A stretch of 47,922 bases of DNA from Comamonadaceae bacterium (GTDB taxonomy: Bacteria > Pseudomonadota > Gammaproteobacteria > Burkholderiales > Burkholderiaceae_C), in assembly GCA_008080595.1 (NCBI GenBank), contig VIKI01000096.1, positions 1-47,922 on the forward strand. Direction: 5' to 3'. This document shows positions 29,268 through 39,300 of the stretch, piece after piece (the first letter of the stretch is position 1; each line of letters opens with the position of its first letter). The translations under genes were made by a program, and so were the position numbers. A model generated the notes under the pieces. That model was not told the DNA's origin. It ran no database searches and saw only the letters and a list, made by a program, of their open reading frames with translations.

Positions 29268-30020
29268 TTATCCAGCGCCAGCCCGACGCACCAGCCCGCG
29301 CACGGCGGCAAGCTGACGGCGCGACACAAACAGCACTTCTTCGATGCCTTCAAGCCGCACCGCCCAGCCCTCCCCCTCTTCGGGATCGTGGTGCTGCTCC
29401 AAAGCCCGCACCGCCCGCCGGGCCACCAAAGCATTGCGGTGAATACGCATGAAGCGGCTGGCGTAGCGGGTTTCCAGTTCACCCAGGGAGCCTTCCAGGA
29501 TGTAGCTGCGTGCGGCGGTTCGCACGGTGATGTATTTCAGCTCGGCCTTCAGGTACAACACCTGCGCCAGCGGCACACGTTCGGTGCGGCCACGCTCCTG
29601 GATCACCAGAAACTCATCAGATAAATCAGGCTCTAGCGCTTTATCCACAAGCGCAAAGCGCTCTATTTTTTGTAGCGAAGACTGTAAACGCTCAAGCCGT
29701 ACCGGTTTGGTCAGATAGTCCACTGCCTCCAGCTCAAAGGCCTTGACGGCGTGCTCGGCATGCGCCGTGACAAACACCACGGCCACCGGCCTGGGCAAGG
29801 TCTTCAGGGTGTGCGCCAAGGCCAAGCCGTCCATACCTGGCATGTGAATATCCAGCAACACGGCATCGACTTCATGATGTTGCAAAAATTCAACGGCCTG
29901 CACCGCATTGGCCGCCTCGCCCACCACCGTGGCGGCAGGCTGGTTGCAATCGCCCAACAAGACCACCAGGCGGGCACGTGCCAGACTTTCATCATCCACC
30001 ACCAACACCTTGATACTCAT
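29268..30020 (-). CDS. LytTR response regulator, AlgR-like
   Basis: 250 residues from the ATG at 30020 (MSIKVLVVDDESLARAR). Receiver domain about 1-120 with phosphoacceptor Asp57 in AVLLDIHMPGMDG and the conserved Lys in DYLTKPVRLERL. DNA-binding LytTR domain about 145-250 with YLKAELKYITVRT and RFMRIHRNALV. The linker near residues 118-135 (FALVDKALEPDL) is encoded by a copy of the dispersed repeat. Partner of the histidine kinase directly upstream (19-base gap). In pseudomonads algZ-algR lie beside argH and hemCD; here argH is adjacent but hemCD are separated by ppc and the accessory block. Confidence 0.9.
   Translation of the reverse strand: MSIKVLVVDDESLARARLVVLLGDCNQPAATVVGEAANAVQAVEFLQHHEVDAVLLDIHMPGMDGLALAHTLKTLPRPVAVVFVTAHAEHAVKAFELEAVDYLTKPVRLERLQSSLQKIERFALVDKALEPDLSDEFLVIQERGRTERVPLAQVLYLKAELKYITVRTAARSYILEGSLGELETRYASRFMRIHRNALVARRAVRALEQHHDPEEGEGWAVRLEGIEEVLFVSRRQLAAVRGLVRRAGAG
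29631..29667. repeat. Dispersed palindrome inside LytTR regulator, copy 5
   Basis: CTCTAGCGCTTTATC and GCGCAAAGCGCTCTATT match the two arms of the repeat family with a few changes. The segment falls in the inter-domain linker and is translated in frame. Confidence 0.65.
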
Positions 30021-30039
30021 TGCCGCCCCTTCTCGGCTT

Positions 30040-31083
30040 TCATGCCGGTAACTCAATACGCACCTGAAACAGGCCATCGTTCAAACCACTCTGAAACCGG
30101 GCTTGCACATCATGCAGCAGACTCAAGCGCTCACGTACATTGTTCAAGGCCAAACCAGTGCCATGCGTCAGCCCCTCACCGGGTGTCGTGTTGGTCACCT
30201 TGATCACCACGCGGGAACCCCGGCGCTCTGTGCTGACCCGGATATCGGCCCCAGCGGCACAGGGCTCCACGCCGTGTTTGACAGCGTTTTCCACCAGGGG
30301 TTGCAACAGCAGCGGTGGCAGGCGAGCGGCATTGGCACGCTCATCAATCACCCATTCCACCCGAATACGCTCGCCAAAACGCACCTGTTCAATGGCAAGG
30401 TAGCGCCTGGCCAGGGCGATCTCTTCGGCCAGCGTGACCGACTCGCCCTGCTCCATCAAAGCATGGCGAAACAGATCACACAGATCTTCCAGCAAACTTT
30501 CTGCCTTGCGCGGCTCCTGGCGCACCAAGGCAATGGCGCTGTTGAGGGTATTGAACAGGAAATGTGGCCGGATACGCGCCTGGAGCTCAGCCAGACGCGC
30601 CGCCGTAGCCGCTGGAGCCCGACCCTTGGCGCGCAACACCAGGGCCGCCACCAATGCCGCTGAAAGTAAGGCCCCGGAACAGGCACTGGCCCACCAGGGT
30701 GCGGGCTCCACAACCCCCACCATCCACAACACGCTACAACCATACAAGCCGGCCAGTGCCCCCAGGGCAATACCAGCAAGCTGTTGCCCCACAGCGGGCA
30801 GGCGTGCCAGCCCTTTTTTCAAGGTGCACGCCACCAACAACCACAACAAGGTGGATGGCAAGGCCCCAGCCGTGATCAAGGAAGTTTTCATGAGCCAGTC
30901 CAGCACGGACGTAACACCAAACATGCTGGTCACGGCAACCACGGTCTGAACAAACAACACCGCCCGCATCACCACGCCCACATGACAGGCATCAAACACC
31001 AGTGCGGCAGGCCGTGGCAAAGCATCCTCTATGGACGTGGAGGATTGATCATGGAAGACCGATAAAATTTGGGACTCTTTCAT
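30040..31083 (-). CDS. LytS/AlgZ-type sensor histidine kinase
   Basis: 347 residues. About four membrane helices lie between residues 38 and 150 (for example [47 protein letters not shown]). The His_kinase domain follows with the phospho-acceptor His near residue 174 in [16 protein letters not shown], and the ATPase N-box [12 protein letters not shown] and G-box [13 protein letters not shown]. This is the unorthodox LytS/AlgZ (FimS) kinase class. It pairs with the LytTR regulator 19 bases downstream, and is divergent from argH (79-base gap). The sensed signal is unknown. Confidence 0.9.
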   Translation of the reverse strand: MKESQILSVFHDQSSTSIEDALPRPAALVFDACHVGVVMRAVLFVQTVVAVTSMFGVTSVLDWLMKTSLITAGALPSTLLWLLVACTLKKGLARLPAVGQQLAGIALGALAGLYGCSVLWMVGVVEPAPWWASACSGALLSAALVAALVLRAKGRAPAATAARLAELQARIRPHFLFNTLNSAIALVRQEPRKAESLLEDLCDLFRHALMEQGESVTLAEEIALARRYLAIEQVRFGERIRVEWVIDERANAARLPPLLLQPLVENAVKHGVEPCAAGADIRVSTERRGSRVVIKVTNTTPGEGLTHGTGLALNNVRERLSLLHDVQARFQSGLNDGLFQVRIELPA

Positions 31084-31162
31084 TCATCTGCCTGGCAAAC
31101 ACTCTGTGAGCCGATTATTGATGATTCTCGGGCCTGCAAGCCCTCCCAACCGTGAAGCTGTG

Positions 31163-32614
31163 ATGAGCCAAAATCAATTCGACAAAAAATCCCAAGCCTG
31201 GTCAGCGCTGTTTTCCGAGCCCATGAGCGACCTGGTCAAGCGCTACACCTCCAGCGTATTTTTTGACAAACGCCTGTGGCAGGCCGACATCACCGGCTCA
31301 CTGGCACACGCCGGCATGCTGGCCGCACAAGGCATCATCAGTGCACAAGACCTGGCCGACATCCAGCGCGGCATGGCGCAAATCACCCAGGAGATTGAGG
31401 CAGGCTCATTTGAGTGGAAGCTTGATCTGGAAGACGTTCATCTCAACATCGAAGCCCGCCTGACCCAGCTGATTGGTGATGCGGGCAAGCGCCTGCACAC
31501 CGGGCGCAGCCGCAACGACCAGGTGGCCACCGATGTGCGCCTGTGGTTGCGCGGTGAAATTGACCTGATCAGCGCCCTGCTGGTCGACCTGCAAACCGCT
31601 TTGCTGGATGTGGCCGAACGCCATGTGGAGGTGATCCTGCCCGGCTTCACCCACCTGCAAGTGGCACAACCGGTGAGTTTTGGCCACCACATGCTGGCTT
31701 ACGTGGAAATGTTCAGCCGTGATGCTCAGCGTATGGCCGAGGTGCGCAGCCGTGTCAACTGCCTGCCCCTGGGGGCTGCGGCGCTGGCCGGTACCAGCTA
31801 CCCGCTGGATCGCGAACGGGTCGCCACCACACTCGGCATGGTGAATGCGCAAGGCTTGCCACAGGTGTGTCAGAACTCGCTCGATGCGGTCAGTGACCGT
31901 GACTTTGCCATCGAATTCACCGCCGCCGCCTCGCTGTGTATGGTGCACATCAGCCGTATGAGCGAAGAGCTGGTGCTGTGGATGAGCCAGAACTTTGGCT
32001 TCATCAAAATTGCCGACCGCTTCACCACCGGCAGTTCCATCATGCCGCAAAAGAAAAACCCCGACGTGCCCGAGCTGGCCCGTGGCAAAACCGGCCGTGT
32101 GGTGGGCCATTTGATGGGCCTGATCACCCTGATGAAAGGCCAACCGCTGGCCTACAACAAAGACAACCAGGAAGACAAAGAGCCGCTGTTTGACACGGTA
32201 GACACCCTGAAAGACACCTTGCGCATCTTTGCCGAGATGATTGGCGGCCAACTCAACCCCGTCAGCGGCCAAAAAGAAGGCGGCATCACGGTCAATACAC
32301 AAGCCATGGAACAAGCGGCCTTACGCGGCTACGCCACCGCCACCGACCTGGCCGACTACCTGGTCAAAAAAGGCCTGCCGTTCCGTGATGCGCATGAAAC
32401 CGTAGCCCATGCGGTCAAAGCGGCGATCACGCACCAGGTCGATTTATCCGAACTGCCGCTGAGTGTGTTACAAAGCTTCAATACTTCCATTGAGAAAGAT
32501 GTGTACAACTGTTTAAGTCTGCGCGGTTCGTTGAACGCCCGGGATATTTTGGGCGGAACAGCCCCCCATCAGGTGCGATTACAAATTGCCAAGCACAAAG
32601 CCCGCCTCTTTTGA
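31163..32614 (+). CDS. argH: Argininosuccinate lyase
   Basis: Last step of arginine synthesis: argininosuccinate to arginine and fumarate. 483 residues from the ATG at 31163 ([17 protein letters not shown]). An upstream in-frame start would add 19 atypical residues. Conserved motifs: [49 protein letters not shown], and the fumarase-superfamily signature [12 protein letters not shown] with the catalytic serine loop. Length is slightly above average because of the N-terminus. Next gene starts 12 bases on. Confidence 0.96.
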   Translation: MSQNQFDKKSQAWSALFSEPMSDLVKRYTSSVFFDKRLWQADITGSLAHAGMLAAQGIISAQDLADIQRGMAQITQEIEAGSFEWKLDLEDVHLNIEARLTQLIGDAGKRLHTGRSRNDQVATDVRLWLRGEIDLISALLVDLQTALLDVAERHVEVILPGFTHLQVAQPVSFGHHMLAYVEMFSRDAQRMAEVRSRVNCLPLGAAALAGTSYPLDRERVATTLGMVNAQGLPQVCQNSLDAVSDRDFAIEFTAAASLCMVHISRMSEELVLWMSQNFGFIKIADRFTTGSSIMPQKKNPDVPELARGKTGRVVGHLMGLITLMKGQPLAYNKDNQEDKEPLFDTVDTLKDTLRIFAEMIGGQLNPVSGQKEGGITVNTQAMEQAALRGYATATDLADYLVKKGLPFRDAHETVAHAVKAAITHQVDLSELPLSVLQSFNTSIEKDVYNCLSLRGSLNARDILGGTAPHQVRLQIAKHKARLF

Positions 32615-32626
32615 TTCACTCATGCC

Positions 32627-33298
32627 ATGACCATGTTTTTAAAAACTTACCTCCCCTGCGCCGTTGCGGCAACCCTGGTACTCACAGTTCTGCCTGGCTT
32701 CGCCCAGAGCAGCAAAGCCGCAGCAAATGCCAAAGTCGATTTATCTGCCCGACTGATCGAAGCTGAAGCCAATACCGCCCTGGCTGCAGAATTAGCAATC
32801 AAGGGCCGTCGCGCTGCTGCGGTATGCGCCAATTGCCACGGCGAAGGCGGCAACAGTGTCAAACCTGACATTCCCAACCTGGCTGGCCAAAATCCGACTT
32901 ATTTGCTTGAACAAATGCGCCAGTTCGCCGATGGTCGGCGTCGTTTTGATTTCATGGAAGGCATGATCAAAGCCATGAGCCCGGACGAAAAAGTAGGTGC
33001 GGTGCTGTTTTATGCAGCACAACCCGTGATCACCGCTCCCGCCAAAAATGCTGCGTTGGCCGCCAAGGGCAAAACCTATTACGACAAAATTTGCTTTCGT
33101 TGCCACGGCAGTGATGGCAAGGGCAACAATGCCTTTGCCCGCATTGCCGGTCAACAAAGCGTCTACTTGACAGCAACCATCAAAAACTACCGTGGCGGCA
33201 CGGGTGGCCGTACCAACCCACTGATGGCAGACAACACCCGCCACATGACAGATGCCGACATTGAGGCTGTTGTGGCCTATGTCTCATCGATGAAATAA
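32627..33298 (+). CDS. Diheme c4-like cytochrome
   Basis: 223 residues with a Sec signal peptide (cleavage likely after GFAQS, about residue 27). Two heme c motifs, CANCH near residue 67 and CFRCH near 158, each open a class I cytochrome domain; distal Met ligands are likely in EGMIKAMSP and NPLMADNTRHM. This is the tandem architecture of cytochrome c4, a periplasmic electron carrier to terminal oxidases. Twelve bases after argH, probably co-transcribed with the following RskA-like gene. Confidence 0.88.
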   Translation: MTMFLKTYLPCAVAATLVLTVLPGFAQSSKAAANAKVDLSARLIEAEANTALAAELAIKGRRAAAVCANCHGEGGNSVKPDIPNLAGQNPTYLLEQMRQFADGRRRFDFMEGMIKAMSPDEKVGAVLFYAAQPVITAPAKNAALAAKGKTYYDKICFRCHGSDGKGNNAFARIAGQQSVYLTATIKNYRGGTGGRTNPLMADNTRHMTDADIEAVVAYVSSMK

Positions 33299-33318
33299 AC
33301 CGATTGCACACCCCTCTC

Positions 33319-33840
33319 ATGACCGAATCCACCACCGACACAGCTGAAGTTATTCCTCCCTACACCACTGGCTGGCGCTTAGTGGCTGTCATCTTGCTCG
33401 TGGTATTGACAGTAGGTGTAGCCACCGGAATGGGCATGTATGAAATGTTCAACGCACAAATCGTGCACTTGCAGACCAAACTCAAAAACGTGCCGCAAAC
33501 CAAATACGTTGCCGTCTTGCTCGATGCCAAGCAAGCCCCAGGCATGTTGGTCACCTTTGATCCTCAAGATGGTTTCTTGATGCTGCAACGCCTCACCGAC
33601 ATCAAGGAAGGCCCCAACGACAGCATGCAACTGTGGGACAACACCAACAGCGCAAAACCGGTGTCAATGGGGGTGCTCACGCCCAAACTGCGCACAGCCC
33701 AACTGCCCATGACAGAGAAAACCTTGTCAAAAGTCACCCAACTGGCCATCAGTGTGGAAAACCGTGGCGGTACAGAGCCCGGCTCACAACCGCTATTGCC
33801 TTATTTGTACAGTGGCGCACTGATTCTGAAAGCCTTGTAA
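33319..33840 (+). CDS. RskA-like anti-sigma C-terminal domain membrane protein
   Basis: 173 residues from the ATG at 33319 (MTESTTDTAEV). One membrane helix (LVAVILLVVLTVGVATGMGM) near residues 20-42 leads to an extracytoplasmic domain that fits the RskA family: KYVAVLLDAKQAPGM, GPNDSMQLWDNTN, GVLTPKLRTAQLP, and AISVENRGGTEPGSQP. The N-terminal cytoplasmic zinc-binding anti-sigma domain of true RskA is missing, and no sigma factor gene is beside it, so a classical anti-sigma role is doubtful. Six codons of an in-frame TTG start upstream are possible but less likely. Confidence 0.75.
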   Translation: MTESTTDTAEVIPPYTTGWRLVAVILLVVLTVGVATGMGMYEMFNAQIVHLQTKLKNVPQTKYVAVLLDAKQAPGMLVTFDPQDGFLMLQRLTDIKEGPNDSMQLWDNTNSAKPVSMGVLTPKLRTAQLPMTEKTLSKVTQLAISVENRGGTEPGSQPLLPYLYSGALILKAL

Positions 33841-33870
33841 CGTTTATCGCGCCCAGCATGCTATTTATTC

Positions 33871-33906
33871 AATAGCTGCTTGCGCAATAAATAAAAGGGC
33901 TACAGA
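33871..33906. repeat. Dispersed palindrome, copy 6
   Basis: AATAGCTGCTTGCGCA at one end and AAAGGGCTACAGAC at the other, in the gap between the convergent RskA-like gene and selD. The second arm is the GGGCTAC variant also seen at 42738. It may serve as a bidirectional hairpin at the convergent junction. Confidence 0.68.
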
Positions 33907-33930
33907 CAAAAAAAGCATCAAAAAATAGGC

Positions 33931-35037
33931 TCAACACACCTGCAAAAATGCGTTAGCCTGTTTTTCAACCACCACGCCAATGTCGGTCGCGCTGGCAAAG
34001 CCCATGCGCTCAAAAGTTGCCAACACCGCCGGAACCGCTTGCGGCGCACAGCTCACCAGCAAACCACCGCTGGTTTGCGGGTCAGTCAACAAAGCTTGAT
34101 CGACCGGTGAAAAGTTGTCGGGCAAGCTGACTTCATGCCCATAGGCGGCCCAATTGCGCCCAGAGGCCCCGGTGACGCAGCCCTGCTGCGCCAGCTCTCG
34201 CACCCCTGCCAAGAACGGCACTTGGGCCCAATCCAGCTGCACCGTGCAACCAGCCCCACGCGCCATTTCCAGCGTATGGCCGGCCAAGGCGAAACCGGTC
34301 ACATCGGTCATGGCATGAACCCCGTCCAGCGCCGCCAGTACCGGGCCTGGGGTATTGAGCTGAGTGGTGACTTGCATCATGTGTGCATAACCCGCCGCAT
34401 CCAGCTTGTCTTTTTTCAAAGCCGCCGACATCACGCCCACCCCCAGCGGTTTGCCCAGGATGAGCCGATCACCCACCTGAGCGCTGGCATTGCGTTTAAC
34501 CTGGGCCGGGTGCATCAAGCCCATCGCCACCAGACCGTAAATCGGCTCCACCGAATCAATGGTGTGGCCACCCGCAATCGGAATCCCCGCCGCCCGGCAG
34601 ACACTGGCCCCACCCTCCAGAATCTTGCCGATGGTCTCGACCGACAGCACACTGATCGGCATGCCCACCAGCGCCAGCGCCATGATCGGCGTGCCCCCCA
34701 TGGCATACACATCACTGATGGCATTGGTGGCCGCAATACGGCCAAAGTCAAACGGGTCATCCACAATCGGCATGAAAAAGTCGGTGGTGGCAATCAGCGC
34801 TTGCGTCTCATTGAGCTGGTACACCGCTGCGTCATCCGAGGTTTCAATCCCGACCAGCAATTCTTTGGGCATCCACATCGCAGTAGTGCCTTTGAGAATG
34901 TTGGACAACACGCCCGGCGCAATTTTGCAGCCGCAGCCACCGCCATGTGACAAACTGGTCAGGCGCGGCTCTGTACGTGCCACAGTGTTTGAATCCGGCA
35001 AGGCCGAGCTTGGTGGCGTGGTGGTATCGGAGGTCAT
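33931..35037 (-). CDS. selD: Selenide, water dikinase (selenophosphate synthetase)
   Basis: Makes selenophosphate from selenide and ATP, used for selenocysteine and for 2-selenouridine in tRNA. 368 residues. The glycine-rich catalytic loop is SHGGGCGCKIAP with an ordinary cysteine (no selenocysteine) and the essential Lys. Further motifs: ETSDDAAVYQL, TDFFMPIVDDPFDFGRIAATN with metal-binding Asp residues, AIAGGHTID-like IAGGHTIDSVEP, and TDPQTSGGLLVS. The acceptor pathway genes (selA, selB, mnmH) are not in the window. Divergent from the HDOD gene. Confidence 0.95.
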   Translation of the reverse strand: MTSDTTTPPSSALPDSNTVARTEPRLTSLSHGGGCGCKIAPGVLSNILKGTTAMWMPKELLVGIETSDDAAVYQLNETQALIATTDFFMPIVDDPFDFGRIAATNAISDVYAMGGTPIMALALVGMPISVLSVETIGKILEGGASVCRAAGIPIAGGHTIDSVEPIYGLVAMGLMHPAQVKRNASAQVGDRLILGKPLGVGVMSAALKKDKLDAAGYAHMMQVTTQLNTPGPVLAALDGVHAMTDVTGFALAGHTLEMARGAGCTVQLDWAQVPFLAGVRELAQQGCVTGASGRNWAAYGHEVSLPDNFSPVDQALLTDPQTSGGLLVSCAPQAVPAVLATFERMGFASATDIGVVVEKQANAFLQVC

Positions 35038-35134
35038 GTGAAACGTTTCATCAAAAGCAACAAAATGTCGATATACAGATTATCTGGTGTAGAACCAACT
35101 CTTTGCCAAAGCTAAACCTTGACCCTGTGACCCG

Positions 35135-35155
35135 TGGCCGCCATACTCGCGGCCA
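35135..35155 (+). other. Hairpin upstream of HDOD gene
   Basis: TGGCCGC and GCGGCCA form a 7-bp G/C-rich stem with a 7-base loop, 17 bases before the HDOD start codon and just upstream of its Shine-Dalgarno (GGAG). It would sit in the mRNA leader and could affect ribosome access. No motif for a known riboswitch is seen. Confidence 0.45.
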
Positions 35156-35172
35156 AAACAATGGAGACAAAT

Positions 35173-36156
35173 ATGACACAAGAACCACTGCAAGACACCC
35201 TACCGGTTCAACCTAACTTTCCTCCACCGAAATTCCTGAACGCCCCCTTGCCGCATATTGGAGCCTGGACGCAATACTTTTTGCATGCAGAAATCCCCAT
35301 CATGGCCAGCACCGCCCAAGCGCTGGAAGAATTGCGGGCCGAAGAAGACGATGTCGATGCCAATCAGCTCACCGCAGCCATCCAGGTCGACCCCTTGATG
35401 ACACTCAAGCTGCTCTCACGCATGGCCAGCCTGCGCCGCCCCGGCAGCAATACCGAAACCGAATCCATCACCACGTCTCTGGTCTTGATGGGGATTGGCC
35501 CTTTTTTCAGGCATTTTGGGCTGCAACGCACGGTGGAAAACTGGCTGCAAGATCAACCTGAGGCCAGACAAGGTTTGCAACATTTGTTAACACGGGCCGA
35601 ACGCGCGGGCCAATTTGCCCTGGGTTTTGCGGTGCACCGGGCCGACACCGATGCCACCATCATTCACCAAGCGGCTTTTTTGAATGACTTTGCTGAAATG
35701 CTGCTGTGGTTACACGCCCCGGAGCTGATGGTGAAAATTCGGGATGCCCAGGCGGCCGACTCCACCTTGCGCTCCAGCGCCATTCAAAAAGAAATACTGG
35801 GAGTGGAAATCAATGACCTGCGCCAGGCCCTGATGAAACTGTGGCGCTTGCCCGAGTTGCTGGTCAACATCAGCGACGACCGGCACGCCGAACGGGCCAA
35901 CGTCAAATGTGTGGTGCTGGCGGTTCGTGTGGCACGCCACAGCGCCTATGGCTGGGACAACGCCGCCCTGCCCGACGATTACACCGAAATTGCCGCCTTG
36001 CTCAACGCCTCGGAACGAGTTGTTCCCTCTTTTTTGCACAAAATTGATCACCCCATTCTGGAAGCAGCCACGCTGGGTGGTCGCATCACGTCTGAAGAGC
36101 CTGGTGAACCCACTGAACCCAAAGAGCCAGAAAAGCCAGAAGAGAAACTCGACTGA
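35173..36156 (+). CDS. HDOD domain protein
   Basis: 327 residues from the ATG at 35173 (MTQEPLQDTLPV), preceded by GGAGACAAAT; an in-frame start 13 codons upstream lacks a good ribosome site. The HDOD domain covers about residues 45-250 (AAIQVDPLMTLKLLSRMAS, TTSLVLMGIGPFFRHFG, HRADTDATIIHQAAFLNDFAEMLLW). The family is related to HD phosphohydrolases but lacks the metal-binding His-Asp pair; it serves in signalling, often with c-di-GMP proteins, which suits the giant GGDEF-EAL gene downstream. The C-terminus is a Pro/Glu/Lys-rich tail (EEPGEPTEPKEPEKPEE). Confidence 0.85.
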   Translation: MTQEPLQDTLPVQPNFPPPKFLNAPLPHIGAWTQYFLHAEIPIMASTAQALEELRAEEDDVDANQLTAAIQVDPLMTLKLLSRMASLRRPGSNTETESITTSLVLMGIGPFFRHFGLQRTVENWLQDQPEARQGLQHLLTRAERAGQFALGFAVHRADTDATIIHQAAFLNDFAEMLLWLHAPELMVKIRDAQAADSTLRSSAIQKEILGVEINDLRQALMKLWRLPELLVNISDDRHAERANVKCVVLAVRVARHSAYGWDNAALPDDYTEIAALLNASERVVPSFLHKIDHPILEAATLGGRITSEEPGEPTEPKEPEKPEEKLD

Positions 36157-36236
36157 TAAACCCATCGGTCGCTCAGCGTAGGCATTTCCCTACCGCTGCT
36201 ACTCTATTCCCTACAGAAAAATCAAGATTGCCTGAT

Positions 36237-36257
36237 AGCCGACTCGGGCTTTTTTTG
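36237..36257 (+). terminator. Weak terminator after HDOD gene
   Basis: AGCC and GGCT form a short stem followed by seven T, about 80 bases after the HDOD stop and 66 bases before the likely ribosome site of the next gene. The stem is only four base pairs, so it may be fortuitous. Confidence 0.35.
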
Positions 36258-36394
36258 GGATGCTTCATCCTCGTCTCAATGGGTTTGAACTGCCCGGCAA
36301 GATGCAGCACTACAGAGGAAGAATGGATGATCAGCGCAAGCATGCAAGGTGAAGTCAGCTCGATCTGGCTTACCAGCGAGCCCACTTTTCGATC

Positions 36395-39300
36395 GTGTCA
36401 AGCCTACTGGTGTCATCACTGGTAGTGGCGGCCTTGTGGCCGCTCGTCGCCCGGCAGAACCTGCTGGCTTGGCTGTTGGCGTTGTGGTCCATCCTGGCCG
36501 TTCGCTTCTTTTTTACCCACCGCTTCCTGAAACTCAACCAAAACCAACTGATCGAACCAGACAAGTGGACGACCGGCTATGTGATCGGCGCGGCAGCCAC
36601 CGGGCTATGTTGGGGGCTGACTGTTTTTTGCTTTCCCGAATCACCCACTGACCAGACCACGATCTTGCTGATCTTCGTGATCGCAGGCGTATGCGCATTT
36701 GCCAGCGCATCCATGGCCACCATCCCATCCGCGTCCAACCTGTTCATGGTGTCTGCTTTGCTGCCGATGGCCCTGTGGCTGTTGTCATTTAACCAGCGCC
36801 TGCAACTCATCATGGCCTTGATCGCCCTGATCTACCTGGGGTTGATGCTGCTGCTCTCACGCCATATTCATGGTGCTGTGTTGTCGTCTCTGGTATCAAA
36901 CGAACAAAACAAGGCATTGACTTCGGCGGTACAGGAACGCGACTGGCGCATGCAGCGCTTTTTCGAAAGTGCTCCCGGCTGCTACTTCACCTTGCAACGC
37001 GACCGTGATGGCATCCTCTGCATGCCATTTGCCAGCAGCGGCATCACGCCACTCTTCGGGATCGAACCCAATGACGTGACGAGCAACATCGCCCCCTTGC
37101 TGTTGACCTTGCACCCCGACGATATCGAACACATGCTGCACGGGCTGCACCAATCAGCGCAGGTGATGACTCCCTTCCGGTACGAATTTCGCATCATCCC
37201 TCTCACCCGAGGCGAGCGCTGGATTGTGCTGCAATGCATGCCGCAAAATACCGAATCCGGCATGGTTCAATGGCATGGCGTGATGTTCGACATCTCGGAT
37301 CGCAAACTTGCGGAAGCAGCGCTGAAAGAAAGCGAGACCCGCTACCGCGCCAAAAGCAACCTGATGCATTCGGTGCTGGAGAGCACCTCCAACGTGGTCA
37401 TCTACGCGCTTGACCGGAATTACCGTTACCTCTCATTCAACCACGCGCACCGCGACATCTTCAAGACCTCATGGGGCAAAGACATTGCCGTGGGCATGAG
37501 CATCCTCGATGTCTTCGATGATGAAGCGTTCAGCACGTATTGCCGTCAGAGCTACGACCAGGTACTGGCAGGTCATCACCTTTGCATTGAGTCACGGGAA
37601 AAGTTCCCCACAACCGGCACCCCTGTCTACCGCCATTGGGAGAACCATGGCTCCCCCATCCGCAACGACCAAGGAGAAATTGTCGGGCTGACGGTGTTCG
37701 CCATTGAGATCACTGCACGCAAGCAGGCCGAAAAATCCTTACGCGCCAGCGAGGAACGCATGCGCTTTTTCTTTGAGCGGCAGTTGGTCGGCATGGCCAT
37801 CACCTCACCAGAAAAAGGCTGGGTTCAGATCAACGAGAAAATGTGCCACATGCTCGGTTATTCGCATGATGAACTGATGCAACTGACCTGGGCCGAGCTG
37901 ACTTACCCCGATGATTTGGCAGCCGATGTGGCCCAGTTCGATCGGGTGCTCAGCGGTGACATTGACAGCTACACACTGGAAAAACGCTTCATCCGCAAAG
38001 ATGGCCGCCTGGTTCATACCAATCTAGCCGTAGGTTGTGTGCGCAGGAGTGACCGCTCGGTCGATTACGTTCTGGCGCTGTTTGAAGACATCACCGAGCG
38101 AAAGCGCATTGAAGCCGAACTGGCGGATTCGCACAACTTCCTCAACAAGGTCATCAATTCGATTTCAGACCCGATCTCCGTCAAGGACAGTGCGCATCGC
38201 TGGATTCTGCTTAACGACACCTGTTGCGCCATGATCGGCCACCCACGTGAAGTGTTGCTTGGCAAGTCCGATTACGACTTCTTTCCCAAAGAACAGGCCG
38301 ATGTGTTCTGGGAAAAAGACGACCTGGTTTTCAAATCTGGCGAAGTCAATCTCAACGAAGAAGCTCTCACCTCGGCAGATGGCGGTGTGCGCCACCTGCT
38401 GACCCAGAAATCTCCTTTCACGTTCAGCGATGGGCAACGTTATGTCGTCGCCACCAGCCGCGACATCACCGAGCGCAAAGCCATTGAAAAGGCTTTGTGC
38501 GACAGCGAGCACATGCTGCAAGAAGCCCAGCGCATCGCCCATGTCGGCAGCTGGGATGTGGATATGGTGAACGACAAGCTGATCTGGTCGGATGAGATTT
38601 TTCGTATCTGGGAGATCGACAAGACAAAATTCAAGGCGGACTTCGCGGCGTTTATGGAAACCGTACATCCCGAAGATAGAGAGCGGGTTGGCCGGGTTTA
38701 TAACGAGGCGGTTGTGAATCACTCGCTCTATGAAGTCGAGCACCGTTTGCTGTTCCCGGATGGCCGGGTTAAACACATTCTGGAGCGGGGCGAGCCGCAA
38801 TACGATGCACAGGGTAAGCCGGTGCGCTTCATCGGTACATCGCTGGATGTCACCGAGCGCAAGCGCGCCGAAGCGGAATTGCAGTATTCCCGAAACTTCC
38901 TTGATCTGATTCTCAATGGGATTTCAGATGCGATTGCCGTGAAAGACCGGCAGCATCGTTGGGTGCAGATGAACGATGCAAGCTGCGTGATGATCGGGGA
39001 GTCGCGCGAAGTCTTATTGGGCAAATCCGATTACGACTTTTTCCCCAAAGAACAGGCGGATATTTTCCAGGAAAAAGACGAGCTGGTTTTTTCCACCGGC
39101 GAAGCCAACGTCAACGAAGAAATCTTGACCAGCACCAATGGCGAGGTGCGTTACATCCAGACCAAGAAAACGCCGTTCAGGGGCGTGGACGGGCAGCTTT
39201 TGTTGGTGGCCGCAAGTCGCGACATCACCGAGCGCAAGCGAACCGAGCAAGCGTTACAGGAAAAACTGGCGCAAATCTCGGAGCTCAACCGCACGCTGGA

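Noticed and set aside
30103-30663. Plus-strand frame opposite the histidine kinase
   Set aside because: The kinase motifs on the other strand are unambiguous; the antisense product has no family resemblance.
36350-36352. TGA as selenocysteine codon, because selD is close by
   Set aside because: SelD can serve tRNA selenouridylation; the site is in a non-redox N-terminal segment, no SECIS-like hairpin is evident directly after it, and a mutated arginine codon is simpler.
36327-36425. Short overlapping frame from ATG 36327 as a leader peptide
   Set aside because: Its ATG shares the ribosome site of the 36323 start, but the product has no attenuation-type codon runs; the longer frame continues into recognisable membrane-helix sequence.
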